The position numbers and the translations under genes were made by a program. DNA of 64,000 nt from Corynebacterium jeddahense (lineage in GTDB: Bacteria; Actinomycetota; Actinomycetes; Mycobacteriales; Mycobacteriaceae): positions 1,178,001-1,242,000 of the forward strand of contig NZ_CP063194.1 in NCBI RefSeq assembly GCF_028609865.1. The letters are read 5' to 3'. The notes beneath the pieces were generated by a model. It did no database searches, was not told the origin of the DNA, and worked only from the letters and a program-made list of their open reading frames with translations. Positions 42,543-52,716 of the stretch are shown here, one piece after another (within the stretch, counting starts at the first letter, position 1; every line of letters begins with the position of its first letter).

Positions 42543-43541
42543 ATGGTGAAGGTGGCGGTACTCGGCGCGGGCTCGTGGGGCACCACGCTGGCGAAGGTCT
42601 TCGCCGACGCCGGCAACCAGGTGGCGCTGTGGGCCCGGCGAGATGCCGTGGCGCGCACGATCCAGCAAACGCGCGAGAACCTGGAGTACCTGCCCGGCAT
42701 CGTGATCCCGGAGGCGGTGGAGGCCACCTCGGACGCCGCGGAGGCCCTCGGCGGCGCCGCCATCGCCGTGTTCGGCGTGCCCAGCCAGACGATGCGCGAC
42801 AACCTCACCGCGTTCGCGCCGCACCTGCCCGGGGACGCGACGCTCATGTCGATTGCCAAGGGCGTGGAAACGGGCACGCATATGCGTATGAGCGAGATCA
42901 TCGCGGAGGTCACCGGCGCGGACCAGAGCCGCATCGCGGTGCTCAGCGGGCCGAACCTGTCGCGCGAGATCGCGGAGGAGCAGCCCGCGGCGACGGTCAT
43001 CGCCTGCACCGACGAGAACCGGGCGAAGCTCGTCCAGGCGGCGTGCGCGACGAGCTACCTGCGCCCGTACACCAACGCGGACGTCGTCGGCTGCGAGATC
43101 GGCGGCGCGACGAAGAACGTCATCGCGCTCGCCTGCGGCATGGCCGCGGGCATGGGCCTCGGCGACAACACCGTGGCCACGCTCATCACCCGCGGCCTCG
43201 CAGAAACGTCGCGCCTCGGCACCGCGCTCGGCGCCGACGCGCGCACGTTTGCGGGCCTGGCCGGCATGGGCGACCTCGTGGCCACCTGCGCGTCCCCGCT
43301 CTCGCGCAACCGCACGTTTGGCGCGGCGCTCGGCGAGGGCGCGACGATGGACGAGGCACGCGCCGCCACGAAGGGGCAGGTGGCCGAGGGCGTCGTGTCC
43401 TCGCGCAGTATCTTCCAACTCGCCCAGGAGCACGGCGTGGACATGCCCATCACCCAGGCCGTCTACGCCGTGTGCCACGAGGGGGTTCGGGTGCCGGAGA
43501 CCATCTCGGCGCTCATGGGTCGCAGCAAGAAGGCGGAGTAG
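42543..43541 (+). CDS. gpsA: Glycerol-3-phosphate dehydrogenase [NAD(P)+]
   Basis: 332 residues. It reduces dihydroxyacetone phosphate to sn-glycerol 3-phosphate for phospholipid synthesis. The Rossmann fingerprint is [19 protein letters not shown] at the N-terminus; [16 protein letters not shown] and [17 protein letters not shown] (catalytic Lys) follow. GGGAGGA lies 7 nt before ATG 42543. The D-Ala-D-Ala ligase gene follows after 21 nt, the order usual in actinobacteria. Confidence 0.95.
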   Translation: MVKVAVLGAGSWGTTLAKVFADAGNQVALWARRDAVARTIQQTRENLEYLPGIVIPEAVEATSDAAEALGGAAIAVFGVPSQTMRDNLTAFAPHLPGDATLMSIAKGVETGTHMRMSEIIAEVTGADQSRIAVLSGPNLSREIAEEQPAATVIACTDENRAKLVQAACATSYLRPYTNADVVGCEIGGATKNVIALACGMAAGMGLGDNTVATLITRGLAETSRLGTALGADARTFAGLAGMGDLVATCASPLSRNRTFGAALGEGATMDEARAATKGQVAEGVVSSRSIFQLAQEHGVDMPITQAVYAVCHEGVRVPETISALMGRSKKAE

Positions 43542-43562
43542 GCGGCGGTAGGCTAGCCTTCC

Positions 43563-44603
43563 GTGATCCGCATTGCTGTTTTGTACGGTGGCATGTCCAC
43601 CGAGCACTCGATTTCCTGCATTTCCGCCGATTCGATCATGTCGCACATGCCGCGCGACTACGAGGTCGTGCCCATCGGCATCACCCGCGACGGCGTGTGG
43701 GTCGAGGGTGTGACCAACCCTGCCGAGGGTGCGGAGCTGCCGGTCGTCGAGGGCGGGCGCGAGGTCGCGCTCTCGCTCAACCCCGGTACGAAGGGGCTGA
43801 TTTACGACGTCACCACAGGCGAGGAACTCACCCGCGTCGACGCCGTGTTCCCGGCCCTGCACGGCAAGTACGGCGAGGACGGCACGGTACAGGGCCTCCT
43901 CGAGCTCGCCGGGCTGCCGTACGTCGGCCCCGGCGTGCTCGCCTCCGCGTGCGGGATGGACAAGGAGTACACGAAGAAGCTCGTCGCCGCGGCCGGCATC
44001 CCGATCACCCGCGAGGTGGTGCTCGACGGGCGCACCGAACTCACCGACGACGAGCGCGCGTACCTCGGCCTGCCCGTCTTTGTGAAGCCGGCGAACGGCG
44101 GCTCCTCCATCGGCGTGTCCAAGGTCGGCTCGTGGGAGGAGCTGCCCGCGGCCGTCGACCTCGCGCTCGAGTCCGACGGCAAGGTGATCGTCGAGGCGGA
44201 GCTCGTCGGCGACGAGGTCGAGGTCGGCGTGCTCGAGCGCCCGGACGGCACTGTCGCCGCGTCCGTGCCCGCCAAGCTCAACGGCACCGAGGACTCCGCG
44301 GAGGGCTTCTACGGGTTTGAGACGAAGTACCTCGACAACGAGGTCACCGCCACGATCCCCGCGCCGTACGACGAGGCGCTCACCGCGCAGCTGCAGGAGA
44401 TGGCGGTGACCTGCTTCAAGGCGCTGAACTGTAAGTCGCTCGCGCGCGTGGACTTCTTCGTCACCGCCGACGGCCCGGTGCTCAACGAGGTGAACACCAT
44501 GCCCGGGTTCACCGCGATCTCGATGTACCCGCAGGTCTGGGCCGCCTCCGGGCTGGACTACCCGGAGTTGCTGGACACGCTGGTGCAGACCGCGCTGCGC
44601 TAG
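43563..44603 (+). CDS. ddl: D-alanine-D-alanine ligase
   Basis: 346 residues, ATP-grasp enzyme joining two D-alanines for peptidoglycan. It begins MIRIAVLYGGMSTEHSIS and has FPALHGKYGEDGTVQGLLEL, the ATP loop KPANGGSSIGVSKV and the C-terminal RVDFFVTADGPVLNEVNTMPGF. GTG 43563 lies 8 nt after TAGGCT (leaderless), so it may be expressed independently of gpsA. Its stop overlaps the convergent DUF3515 gene by 3 nt. Confidence 0.96.
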   Translation: MIRIAVLYGGMSTEHSISCISADSIMSHMPRDYEVVPIGITRDGVWVEGVTNPAEGAELPVVEGGREVALSLNPGTKGLIYDVTTGEELTRVDAVFPALHGKYGEDGTVQGLLELAGLPYVGPGVLASACGMDKEYTKKLVAAAGIPITREVVLDGRTELTDDERAYLGLPVFVKPANGGSSIGVSKVGSWEELPAAVDLALESDGKVIVEAELVGDEVEVGVLERPDGTVAASVPAKLNGTEDSAEGFYGFETKYLDNEVTATIPAPYDEALTAQLQEMAVTCFKALNCKSLARVDFFVTADGPVLNEVNTMPGFTAISMYPQVWAASGLDYPELLDTLVQTALR

Positions 44604-45556
44604 TTCGCCGCGGGATCCTTCGCCGTGTGCGCCTCGATGAGGTTAGTGAGGTTCGTGATCGCCTCGTTGCTTTCAGCCTGTGGCAGTGAGGCGGCGACGT
44701 TGACCGTCCGCCCCAGCGCGTACCAGGTGGACGCGGTGGTGCCGTTGGCGAGCGTCACGTCCTCGAACCAGGGCACGCCGTTGACCTGATCCAAGCGCGC
44801 GCCGGGCCGGTAGCTCGCGGGCGCGGCCACGCCGCAGCGCAGCACGATGGCGTCGCGCCCCGGCGCGGCCCAGGCCGCGGTGTCCGGGCTCGCCGGCTCG
44901 GCCACGCGCGTGTAGCCCCCCGCGATCGAGTCTGGCGCGGCGCCGATGAGCTCCGCGCACGCGCCGGACGCGCCCGCCGCGGCGGGGAGGTCGGCGAGCG
45001 GCGCCGGGTTGGGGTGCGGCGCCGTGGCGGAGAGGGCGGAGAGCGCGGAGGTGTCGACGTCGGCGACCGGAGGTTCGTCGTCACGCGAGCGCTCCCCGGA
45101 GGCCGTCACCGCGAGGGCGGGGGAGCGGTCGACCGCGTACCAGGTGGTCAGGTCCGAGCCCGGGGTGGCGTCGTCGACGCGCAGCCACTGCGCGCCGCCG
45201 ACGTCCTGGGTCTGCGAGTACGGGGTGTACTGCGCGGGCAGGTCCACGCCGCAGCGCAGGGTGATGCGCTCGGTGGAGGAGGACTGCCACGCGGCGGCGC
45301 CGGCGGGGGCGGGCTCCGCCAGCTCCGCTCGCTTGAGGCCGGCGAGGGAGCCCGGCAGGGCGTCGATAAGCGAGGCGCACTCGGGCGAGGACGCCTCGGG
45401 CGCGGGGAGCTCCGACATGGCCACGGGCTGAAGGGCCACCCGGTTGTAGAACACGCGCGCACCGACCAGCACGGCGAGGACGAGCGCGAGCGCGAGCCCG
45501 AGGCTGACGAAGACGACGGTGCGGTTAATCTGTGGTTCGTGCGCCGTGGAACTCAT
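44600..45556 (-). CDS. DUF3515 membrane-anchored protein with two repeated domains
   Basis: 318 residues. One N-terminal transmembrane helix (TVVFVSLGLALALVLAVLVGARVFY) is followed by two copies of the DUF3515 domain: ECASLIDALPGSLAGL ... ITLRCGVDLPAQY ... TTWYAVDRSPALAV and ACAELIGAAPDSIAGG ... IVLRCGVAAPASY ... STWYALGRTVNVA. DUF3515 genes normally sit between ddl and thiL in corynebacteria, usually with one domain as far as I know. ATG 45556 lies 8 nt after TAAACT on the minus strand (leaderless), giving a promoter that overlaps the divergent thiL region. Function unknown, extracytoplasmic. Confidence 0.8.
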   Translation of the reverse strand: MSSTAHEPQINRTVVFVSLGLALALVLAVLVGARVFYNRVALQPVAMSELPAPEASSPECASLIDALPGSLAGLKRAELAEPAPAGAAAWQSSSTERITLRCGVDLPAQYTPYSQTQDVGGAQWLRVDDATPGSDLTTWYAVDRSPALAVTASGERSRDDEPPVADVDTSALSALSATAPHPNPAPLADLPAAAGASGACAELIGAAPDSIAGGYTRVAEPASPDTAAWAAPGRDAIVLRCGVAAPASYRPGARLDQVNGVPWFEDVTLANGTTASTWYALGRTVNVAASLPQAESNEAITNLTNLIEAHTAKDPAAN

Positions 45557-45590
45557 GGCGGAAAAGTTTAGTGAAAGGTGGTCTGCGCCC

Positions 45591-46553
45591 GTGATTACGA
45601 CAGGCTTCCCCGCTTCCGGCCCGACGCTGCGCGAGCTCGGCGAGCGCGAGGTCATCCGCCTCATGCGCGCGGCCGCCCCGTCCTCGCTCAACGGCGATGA
45701 CGCCGCGGTGCTCACCCCGGCGGCGCCGAACTCCCGCGTGGTGGCGAGCACGGACATGCTCGTCGAGGGGCGCCATTTCGCGCCGGAGACGTCGACGCCG
45801 TACTTCGTCGGGCGCAAGGCGGTGCTGCAGAACTTCGCCGACATCGAGGCGATGGGCGCGCGCCCGATCGCGGCGCTGCTCGCCGTCTCCGCGGACCCGG
45901 AGACGCCGGCGCGGGTGCTCGAGGACCTCGCCCGCGGCGTGGCCGACGAAGCCTCCGCCTACGCTTGCGAACTCGTCGGCGGGGACGTCACCGGCGGGAA
46001 CCGGCTCGTCGTCGCCGTCACCGCGATCGGGGCGCTCGGCGGCAACCGCCCGCCGCTCACGCTCGACGGGGCGCGGCCGGGCCAGCGCGTCATCGCGCAC
46101 GGGCGCCTCGGCTACTCGGCCGCCGGACTGGCGCTGCTCCAGGCGGGGGTGGACGTGCCGGAGCGCCTCGAACCCCTCGTCCACGCGCACCAGGTGCCGG
46201 AGCTCATCCCGGGCCGCGGGGTGGTCGCGCGGGCGGCGGGCGCCTGCGCGATGACGGACAACTCGGACGGCCTCATCCGGGACCTCACCATGCTCGCGGA
46301 AGCGTCCGGGGTGGGCATCGAGCTCGCCTCGACCGCCATCGCCCCGGACCCGCTGCTCGTCGCCGCCGGCGAGCTCCTCGGCACCGACCCGTGGCAGTGG
46401 GTCCTCGGCGGCGGCGAGGACCACACACTGCTGGGCACCATCGAGGGCTCGGCGCCGGTGGGCTTCCGCTCCATCGGCACCGTCTCCCGCAAGGCGGGCG
46501 TGCGTGTCGACGGCGCCGTGCCCGCCGTCACCGCCGGATGGGAGAGCTTCTGA
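45591..46553 (+). CDS. thiL: Thiamine-monophosphate kinase
   Basis: 320 residues. It phosphorylates thiamine monophosphate to thiamine pyrophosphate. Motifs: LNGDDAAVL (metal/ATP), [40 protein letters not shown] and the C-terminal [12 protein letters not shown] 45591 with AAAGGTGG upstream is chosen; ATG 45555 would add 12 residues and overlap the divergent gene's start. The next gene overlaps its stop by one base (TGATG). Confidence 0.93.
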   Translation: MITTGFPASGPTLRELGEREVIRLMRAAAPSSLNGDDAAVLTPAAPNSRVVASTDMLVEGRHFAPETSTPYFVGRKAVLQNFADIEAMGARPIAALLAVSADPETPARVLEDLARGVADEASAYACELVGGDVTGGNRLVVAVTAIGALGGNRPPLTLDGARPGQRVIAHGRLGYSAAGLALLQAGVDVPERLEPLVHAHQVPELIPGRGVVARAAGACAMTDNSDGLIRDLTMLAEASGVGIELASTAIAPDPLLVAAGELLGTDPWQWVLGGGEDHTLLGTIEGSAPVGFRSIGTVSRKAGVRVDGAVPAVTAGWESF

Positions 46554-47194
46554 TGCTGCCCGTCCACGAGTCTTGGCAGGAACCGCTCGCCCCGGTCGAG
46601 GCGCAGATCCACGCGATGGGGGACTTCCTGCGCGCCGAGGGGGACTACCTGCCCCGCGGCCACGACATCCTGCGCGCCTTCGCCGACCCGTTCGACGACG
46701 TGCGCGTGCTCATCCTCGGCCAGGACCCGTACCCCACGCCCGGCCACCCGATGGGGCTGGCGTTTTCCACCCAGCCCGGCGTGCCCGCGCCGCGCTCGCT
46801 CGTGAACATCTACAAGGAGCTCAACGACGACCTCGGCGTCCCGCCGCGCGCGGACGGGGATTTAAGCTCCTGGTCCACGCAGGGGATCCTCCTGCTCAAC
46901 AGGGTGCTCACCGTCCGCCCCGGCAAGCCCGCCTCGCACCGCGGGAAGGGCTGGGAGCCGGTGACGCAGGCTGCGATCGAGGCGCTCGTGCGCCGCGACG
47001 CGCCGCTGGTGGCCATCCTCTGGGGCCGCGACGCGCAGTCGGCCGCCCGGTTCCTCGGCGACACCCCGCGCATCGAGTCGCCACACCCCTCGCCACTGTC
47101 CGCCTCGCGGGGCTTCTTCGGCTCCCGCCCGTTCTCGCGCGCGAATCGGGCGCTCGAGGAGATGGGGGCGCAGCCCGTGGACTGGGGGCTGTAA
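46553..47194 (+). CDS. ung: Uracil-DNA glycosylase
   Basis: 213 residues. It removes uracil from DNA in base-excision repair. The catalytic motif is [17 protein letters not shown] and the DNA-binding loop is [32 protein letters not shown] is also typical. ATG 46553 overlaps the thiL stop, so translation is coupled. Confidence 0.96.
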   Translation: MLPVHESWQEPLAPVEAQIHAMGDFLRAEGDYLPRGHDILRAFADPFDDVRVLILGQDPYPTPGHPMGLAFSTQPGVPAPRSLVNIYKELNDDLGVPPRADGDLSSWSTQGILLLNRVLTVRPGKPASHRGKGWEPVTQAAIEALVRRDAPLVAILWGRDAQSAARFLGDTPRIESPHPSPLSASRGFFGSRPFSRANRALEEMGAQPVDWGL

Positions 47195-47205
47195 ACTCAC
47201 CCACC

Positions 47206-48786
47206 ATGGCTGCATCCCCGCTTCTCGACGGCACCCGGCTGCTCGCATGGGCCCGCCGCGCCGCCGACGAGCTGGACAGGCGCCGGGTGGAGATCAACGC
47301 GCTCAACGTCTTCCCGGTGCCCGACGCGGACACGGGCTCGAACATGGCCCACACCATGGCGGCCGCGGTCGAGGAGGCCGAGGCGCTCGGGCCGGGCGCC
47401 GGGGCCGAGGAGGTCGCCGAGGCGCTCGCCGTCGGGGCGGTGCGCGGCGCGCGCGGCAACTCCGGCGTCGTGCTCTCCCAGGTGATGCGCGGCGTAGCGC
47501 AGTCGATCGCGGAGGACGCCTCCGAGGGGGTCATGGTCGCCGAGGCGCTCGGCAGCGCCGTGGGGTTCGTCGACCGCGCGATCGCGGATCCCGTCGAGGG
47601 CACCGTGGTCACCGTGCTGCGCGCCGCCGCCGCCGAAGCACGTGAGGTCGTGGAGGAAGCCGACGACCCCGCCGCGCTCTCGCTTACCGACGTCGCCGTG
47701 CCCGCCACCGACGCCGCCCGCGTCGCGCTCGCGCGCACCCCCTCGCAGCTGCCGGCCCTGCGCGAGGCCGGGGTGGTCGACGCCGGCGGCGCGGGGCTCG
47801 TCGTGCTGCTGGAAACGCTCGTCGGTGAGACGGCGCCCGCGGCGCCCGGGCTGGCGAGCGAGGCTGCGCCGAAGGACGTCGATACGCATGGGCTCGGGGG
47901 TGATGTGGCGCTCGAGGTGCTGTTCTCCTTCGAGGGGGATCTCGACGCGCTCGAAGGTGCGCTCGCGCCGCTCGGCGACAGCCTCATTGTGGCGCGGCTC
48001 AACGAGACCGCGGGCCGGGTGCACATCCACTCGCACGAGGCCGGGCGCGTGGTTGAGGCCGCCTACGCTGCGGGCGCGGTGAGCGAGCTGCGGCTCGAGG
48101 CGCTCCCGCCCGCGACGGCCGCCCCCGCGCCCGCCACCGCCGCGCCGCGGCGCCTCATCATCGCGGTGACCCCGCCCGGCTCGCTCACCACGCTCTACGC
48201 CGAGTCCGGCGCCGTTACCGTCGCCCCGGGCCCGGAGGTGATCTCGGACATGCTCGCCGCGATCAAGCACTCGCAGAGCGACGAGATCATCGTCCTGCCG
48301 AACGGGCTGCTCAGCAGCGACAACCTCGCCGCGGTGGAGAAAGCGACACGGGCGATGGAGCAGACCATCACGCTGCTGCCCACTGTCCGGCTCGTCTCCG
48401 GCATCGCCGCGCTGTCGGTGTACGACGAGACGCAGCCGCTGGCCACCGCGGCGTTCACCATGTCCGAGGCGGCGGGCGAGATGCGCACGGCGGTGGCGGT
48501 GCGCGCGGAGAAGGGCGCGCTCACCCAGGGCGGCGCCGTGGGCAAGGGCGACGTGGTGGTCACCGCGCGCGGCGAGACGCTGCTCATCGCGGACCGCCCC
48601 GCCGATGCCGTCGAGCGCGCGTGCCGCCGTCTCCTCGAGCACGGGGGAGAGCAGGTGACCATCCTTTTCGACCCGGCGGAGCTCTCCGCCGCGGAGCTGG
48701 AGGAGCTCGCCTCCGCGCTGCGTGTCGAGGTCATGGTTTATCCTGCCGACGGATTGGAAGCCTGCGCGGAGATAGGGGTGGAGTAA
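47206..48786 (+). CDS. DAK2-domain, fatty acid kinase (FakA)-like protein
   Basis: 526 residues: an N-terminal DhaL/DAK2 ATP-binding domain (NVFPVPDADTGSNMAHTM; GARGNSGVVLSQVMRG) and a C-terminal region related to YloV/FakA (IIAVTPPGSLTTLYAESGA, IIVLPN). FakA phosphorylates fatty acids bound to FakB proteins; no fakB is adjacent here, so the substrate is inferred only. ATG 47206 lies 8 nt after TAAACT, which overlaps the ung stop (leaderless). recG starts on its last base, the usual actinobacterial linkage. Confidence 0.87.
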   Translation: MAASPLLDGTRLLAWARRAADELDRRRVEINALNVFPVPDADTGSNMAHTMAAAVEEAEALGPGAGAEEVAEALAVGAVRGARGNSGVVLSQVMRGVAQSIAEDASEGVMVAEALGSAVGFVDRAIADPVEGTVVTVLRAAAAEAREVVEEADDPAALSLTDVAVPATDAARVALARTPSQLPALREAGVVDAGGAGLVVLLETLVGETAPAAPGLASEAAPKDVDTHGLGGDVALEVLFSFEGDLDALEGALAPLGDSLIVARLNETAGRVHIHSHEAGRVVEAAYAAGAVSELRLEALPPATAAPAPATAAPRRLIIAVTPPGSLTTLYAESGAVTVAPGPEVISDMLAAIKHSQSDEIIVLPNGLLSSDNLAAVEKATRAMEQTITLLPTVRLVSGIAALSVYDETQPLATAAFTMSEAAGEMRTAVAVRAEKGALTQGGAVGKGDVVVTARGETLLIADRPADAVERACRRLLEHGGEQVTILFDPAELSAAELEELASALRVEVMVYPADGLEACAEIGVE

Positions 48787-50888
48787 TGCTCGGGTTCGAG
48801 GACACGCGGCCGCTCAACCTGGTCATCCCGCTGAAGCAGGCGAGGGCGATTGGCAAACACCTCGAGATTCACACCTGCGGCGAGCTTTTGCACCACTACC
48901 CGCGGCGCTACCTGCACTTCGGCAGCGGCGCGGACCTCGACGGCGTGGCGCCGGGCGACACCGTCAACGTCGTGGGGACCGTGACGCACACCGAATCGTT
49001 CCGCACGCACAAACCGCCGCAGCGCACGATCACGAAGGTCTACGTCGACGACGGGCGGCGGGTCTTCCAGGCCACCTTCTTCGGCTCCAACTACGCCCAG
49101 CGCGTGCTCAAGGAGGGCCGCCGGGTCATGCTCACCGGCAAGTACGAGCTGTTCCGCAACCAGCCGCAGCTTGCGCACCCGGACTTCGTCCTTCTCGACG
49201 GCCCGACGGAGGCCACCGGCTCCCTCAAGCAGCTCGCCCACTTCGGCGACCTCGAGGAGATCCTGCGCGGCCGCGAGTGGCTGCCCATCTACCCGGCCGC
49301 GAAGAACGTGAGCACGTGGACGATCATGGGCGCGGTGCACACGGTGCTCAAGTCGCTGCCGCCGATCGACGAGCCGATGGGCTCCACCCCGATCGGCTTC
49401 CTCCCGCTGAACTCGGCGGTCCGGCAGATCCACGAGCCGCCGGCGACCGGGCCGCACAAGGCGCTGCAGCGGCTCAAGTACGACGAGGCCCTCTCCGTGG
49501 CGCTCGCGATGGGCGTGCGCCGCGCCGACGCCGCGAACCACACCGCGCCCGCGTTGCCGCGCGTCGCGGGGCGCGACCAGGAGGCCATGCTCACGCGCCT
49601 GCCGTTCCCGCTCACCGGCGGGCAGCAGGAGGTGCTCGACGACATCGCCGCGGACCTGGCGCGCACCGCGCCGATGAGCCGCCTGCTGCAGGGTGAGGTC
49701 GGCTCGGGCAAGACGATCGTTGCGCTGCTGGCCATGCTCCAGGCGGTGGACAACGGCGCGCAGTGCGCCTTCCTCGCCCCGACCGAGGTGCTCGTGATGC
49801 AGCACGCGCGCTCGATGACGCAGACGCTCATGCGCGCCGGCCTGCCCACGCGTGTGGTGGCGCTCACCGGCTCGATGCCGGCGGGCAGGAAGCAGGAGGC
49901 GTTGCTCAAGATTGTCTCGGGGGAGGCGGACATCGTCGTCGGTACGCACGCGCTCCTGCAGGAAGGGGTGGACTTTTTCAAGCTCGGGCTCGTCGTGGTG
50001 GACGAGCAGCACCGCTTCGGCGTGGAGCAGCGCGACCAGCTGCGCGCGAAGGCGGGCGAGTCCACGCCGCACCTGCTGGTAATGACGGCGACGCCGATCC
50101 CGCGCACGATCGCGATCACGGTGTTCGGGGACCTGACCGTCTCCACGCTGCGCGAGCTGCCCGGCGGGCGCAAGCCGATCCAGTCGGCGGTGGTGCCGGA
50201 GTTCAAGCCGCGCTGGGTGGAGCGCGCGTGGGAGAAGATCCGTGAAGAGGTCGCCGCCGGCCACCAGGCGTACATCGTCTGCCCGCGCATCGACGGCGAG
50301 GGCGGCGTCACCGAGGTCGCCGCCACGCTCGCCGCGACGGAGTTCAGCGGGCTGACCGTCGCGGTGCTCCACGGCCGGATGAAGGGGGAGGAGAAGGACC
50401 GGGTGATGGCGGACTTCGCGGCGGGCGGCGTCGACGTGCTCGTGGCCACCACCGTCATTGAGGTCGGCGTCGACGTGCCGAACGCGACGGTGATGATGGT
50501 GCGCGAGTCAGAGCACTTCGGCGTCTCCCAGCTGCACCAGCTGCGCGGGCGCGTCGGCCGCGGAGGCAACCAGTCGCTGTGCCTCTTCCACACCCTCGCC
50601 GAGGAGGACACGCCGGCCTACACCCGCGTGAGCCAGGTGGCGGCGACGAGCGACGGGTTCACGCTCGCCGAGCTCGACCTGCTCAACCGGCGCGAAGGAG
50701 ACGTGCTGGGCACAAACCAGTCCGGCCTGCACCGCACGCTGCAGCTGATCAACCTCGTGGAGGATTTCGACCTGGTGAAGCGCGCCTACGACGACGCCGA
50801 GGCCATCGTGAACACCAACCTGGAGTACGCGCGCGCAGTCACCGCCGATTTCGTCGCCGCCGACTTCGAGTATTTGGACAAGAGCTAA
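48786..50888 (+). CDS. recG: ATP-dependent DNA helicase RecG
   Basis: 700 residues. It remodels stalled replication forks and branched DNA. An N-terminal wedge/OB domain (LLHHYPRRYLHFG; VVGTVTH) is followed by the SF2 helicase core: GEVGSGKTIVALL (Walker A), VVVDEQHRFGVEQR (motif II), VMTATPIPRTIA (motif III), and ATTVIEVGVDVPNATVMM and QLRGRVGRGG (motifs V-VI). ATG 48786 overlaps the preceding stop by one base. Confidence 0.97.
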   Translation: MLGFEDTRPLNLVIPLKQARAIGKHLEIHTCGELLHHYPRRYLHFGSGADLDGVAPGDTVNVVGTVTHTESFRTHKPPQRTITKVYVDDGRRVFQATFFGSNYAQRVLKEGRRVMLTGKYELFRNQPQLAHPDFVLLDGPTEATGSLKQLAHFGDLEEILRGREWLPIYPAAKNVSTWTIMGAVHTVLKSLPPIDEPMGSTPIGFLPLNSAVRQIHEPPATGPHKALQRLKYDEALSVALAMGVRRADAANHTAPALPRVAGRDQEAMLTRLPFPLTGGQQEVLDDIAADLARTAPMSRLLQGEVGSGKTIVALLAMLQAVDNGAQCAFLAPTEVLVMQHARSMTQTLMRAGLPTRVVALTGSMPAGRKQEALLKIVSGEADIVVGTHALLQEGVDFFKLGLVVVDEQHRFGVEQRDQLRAKAGESTPHLLVMTATPIPRTIAITVFGDLTVSTLRELPGGRKPIQSAVVPEFKPRWVERAWEKIREEVAAGHQAYIVCPRIDGEGGVTEVAATLAATEFSGLTVAVLHGRMKGEEKDRVMADFAAGGVDVLVATTVIEVGVDVPNATVMMVRESEHFGVSQLHQLRGRVGRGGNQSLCLFHTLAEEDTPAYTRVSQVAATSDGFTLAELDLLNRREGDVLGTNQSGLHRTLQLINLVEDFDLVKRAYDDAEAIVNTNLEYARAVTADFVAADFEYLDKS

Positions 50889-50898
50889 GGTTGTCCGC

Positions 50899-51477
50899 AT
50901 GAATCGCATCATCTCGGGCGAGGCCCGCGGCCGCAAGATCAAGGTGCCACCGGAGGGCACCCGGCCCACCTCGGACCGCGCGCGCGAGGGGCTGTTTTCT
51001 TCGCTGCAGGTCCGGTTCGGCTTCGTGGACAAGCGCGTGCTTGACCTCTTCGCGGGTTCCGGCGCGCTCGGGCTCGAGGCGGCCTCGCGCGGCGCGGCAG
51101 AGGTCGTGCTCGTGGAGAACAACCCGGACGCGGTCCGCATCATCGAGTACAACGCCGGCGTTGTCGGCCACCCACACGTGCGCGTCGAGCCGGTGAAGGC
51201 GTCCACCTACCTCGCCGGCGCGCCGCGCAAGCACTTCGACATGGTCTTCGCGGACCCGCCCTACGAGCTCGCGGACGAGGCCGTCGCGGAGATGGTGGAG
51301 GCGCTCAAGCCGACGCTTGTCGACGGCGCCGTGGTCGTCGTCGAGCGCCACCGCGAGAGCCCCGAGACCGCCTGGCCGCCCGAGTTCACCCCGACGGGGC
51401 AGAAGCTGAAGAAGCGCCTCTACGGCATCGCCCGGATGGACATGGCCGTCTACGCAGACCCGGAAGCGGAGGAATAA
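50899..51477 (+). CDS. rsmD: 16S rRNA (guanine(966)-N(2))-methyltransferase
   Basis: 192 residues. An AdoMet-dependent methylase with MNRIISGEARGRKIKVP and RPTSDRAREGLFSSL at the N-terminus, the AdoMet site VLDLFAGSGALGLEAASRGA and the catalytic DPPY (FADPPYEL). ATG 50899 lies 7 nt after TAAGGT, which overlaps the recG stop, so it may be leaderless. coaD follows immediately. Confidence 0.95.
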   Translation: MNRIISGEARGRKIKVPPEGTRPTSDRAREGLFSSLQVRFGFVDKRVLDLFAGSGALGLEAASRGAAEVVLVENNPDAVRIIEYNAGVVGHPHVRVEPVKASTYLAGAPRKHFDMVFADPPYELADEAVAEMVEALKPTLVDGAVVVVERHRESPETAWPPEFTPTGQKLKKRLYGIARMDMAVYADPEAEE

Positions 51478-51954
51478 ATGACTGTTGCAGTGTGCCCCGG
51501 CTCGTTCGACCCGATCACGAACGGCCACCTGGACATTGTCACCCGCGCCTCGCGGCACTTCGACGAGGTGGTCGTTTTGGTCACCGGCAACCCGACGAAG
51601 ACCTCGGGGCTGTTCACCATCGACGAGCGCGTCGAGCTCATCCGCACCGCCACCGCCCACCTGCCCGGCGTGCGCGTGGACAGCTGGGGCGGGCTGCTCG
51701 TGGACTACACCTCCGAGCACAGCATCACCGCGCTGGTGAAGGGACTGCGCTCCTCGCTGGACTACGAGTACGAGCTGCCCATGGCGCAGATGAACCGCCG
51801 CCTCACCGGCGTGGACACGTACTTCCTGCTCACCGACGAGAAGTACGGCTACATCTCCTCCTCGCTGACCAAGGAGGTGGCGAAGTACGGCGGCGACGTC
51901 ACCGGCCTTGTCCCCGAGACCGTGCGCGAGGCGATGCTGGAGAAGTTCCGCTGA
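51478..51954 (+). CDS. coaD: Phosphopantetheine adenylyltransferase
   Basis: 158 residues. It transfers AMP to 4'-phosphopantetheine in coenzyme A synthesis. The nucleotidyltransferase motif is PGSFDPITNGHLDI; substrate residues are in VKGLRSSLDYEYELPMAQMNR and the second motif is YISSSLTKEVA. ATG starts on the base after the rsmD stop. Confidence 0.97.
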   Translation: MTVAVCPGSFDPITNGHLDIVTRASRHFDEVVVLVTGNPTKTSGLFTIDERVELIRTATAHLPGVRVDSWGGLLVDYTSEHSITALVKGLRSSLDYEYELPMAQMNRRLTGVDTYFLLTDEKYGYISSSLTKEVAKYGGDVTGLVPETVREAMLEKFR

Positions 51955-52688
51955 TGCTCGTCATTCTCGGCGTGGGGCTGGCCGTCGCAATCGGCGCGAC
52001 GATGCAGCGCATCTCCGGCATGGGCGTCGGGCTCATCGCCGCGCCCGTGCTGTCGCTGCTGCTCGGCCCGGTCGACGGCGTCCTGCTGGTGAACCTGCTC
52101 GCCGTGATCAACGCGGCGACCAATACGTGGGGCATGCGTGACGACGTCGACTGGCGCAAGTTCTGGCCCATCGCCCTCGCCCTCCCGTTCGGCGTCTTCC
52201 CGGGCGCGTGGGTCATCGCCCACGTCTCGCCCAAGGTGCTCCTCGTCCTCGTGGGCGCGCTGCTGCTCCTCGCGCTGTCCATCGTGACCCTGGGCAAGCG
52301 CTACGTCCCGGATGTCGAGGGCGTCGTCCCCGCCGCGATCTCCGGCGTGATCGGCGGGTTCATGAACACCCTCGCCGGCGTCGCGGGGCCCGCGATCACC
52401 GTCTACGCGCACGCGGCGCGCTGGCCTCAGCGCGTCTACGCCGCGACGCTGCAGCCGATCTTCCTCGTCGCCGGGGCGCTCTCGTTCACGGTTAAGGAGC
52501 TCACCGGAGCGGCCGACGTCAGCGCGATCGAGCCGGCGCTGTGGGCGACGACGCTGGTGGCGCTGGCGGTCGGGATCGTCGTCGGCAAGCTGCTTGCGCC
52601 GCGGGTGCCCTCCGACATCGCGCACAAGATCGCCCTCGCGCTTGCGTTCCTCGGGGGCGCGACGGCGCTCGTGCGCGGGCTGCTGTAG
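51954..52688 (+). CDS. TauE/SafE-family membrane transporter
   Basis: 244 residues with about eight transmembrane helices in two related halves. The family signature regions are QRISGMGVGLIAAPVLSLLLG near the N-terminus and GGFMNTLAGVAGPAI in the middle. Members are proposed exporters or importers of sulfite, sulfoacetate and similar anions; substrate unknown. ATG 51954 overlaps the coaD stop by one base, so it is co-translated with it. A hairpin region separates it from the convergent ABC importer. Confidence 0.85.
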   Translation: MLVILGVGLAVAIGATMQRISGMGVGLIAAPVLSLLLGPVDGVLLVNLLAVINAATNTWGMRDDVDWRKFWPIALALPFGVFPGAWVIAHVSPKVLLVLVGALLLLALSIVTLGKRYVPDVEGVVPAAISGVIGGFMNTLAGVAGPAITVYAHAARWPQRVYAATLQPIFLVAGALSFTVKELTGAADVSAIEPALWATTLVALAVGIVVGKLLAPRVPSDIAHKIALALAFLGGATALVRGLL

Positions 52689-52716
52689 CGCTGCGGGCCT
52701 GCGAACACGCGGGGTT

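Noticed and set aside
43546..43562. DtxR-like palindrome AGGCTAGCCT upstream of ddl
   Set aside because: It matches only the core of the iron-box consensus and is better explained as the -10 hexamer of a leaderless promoter.
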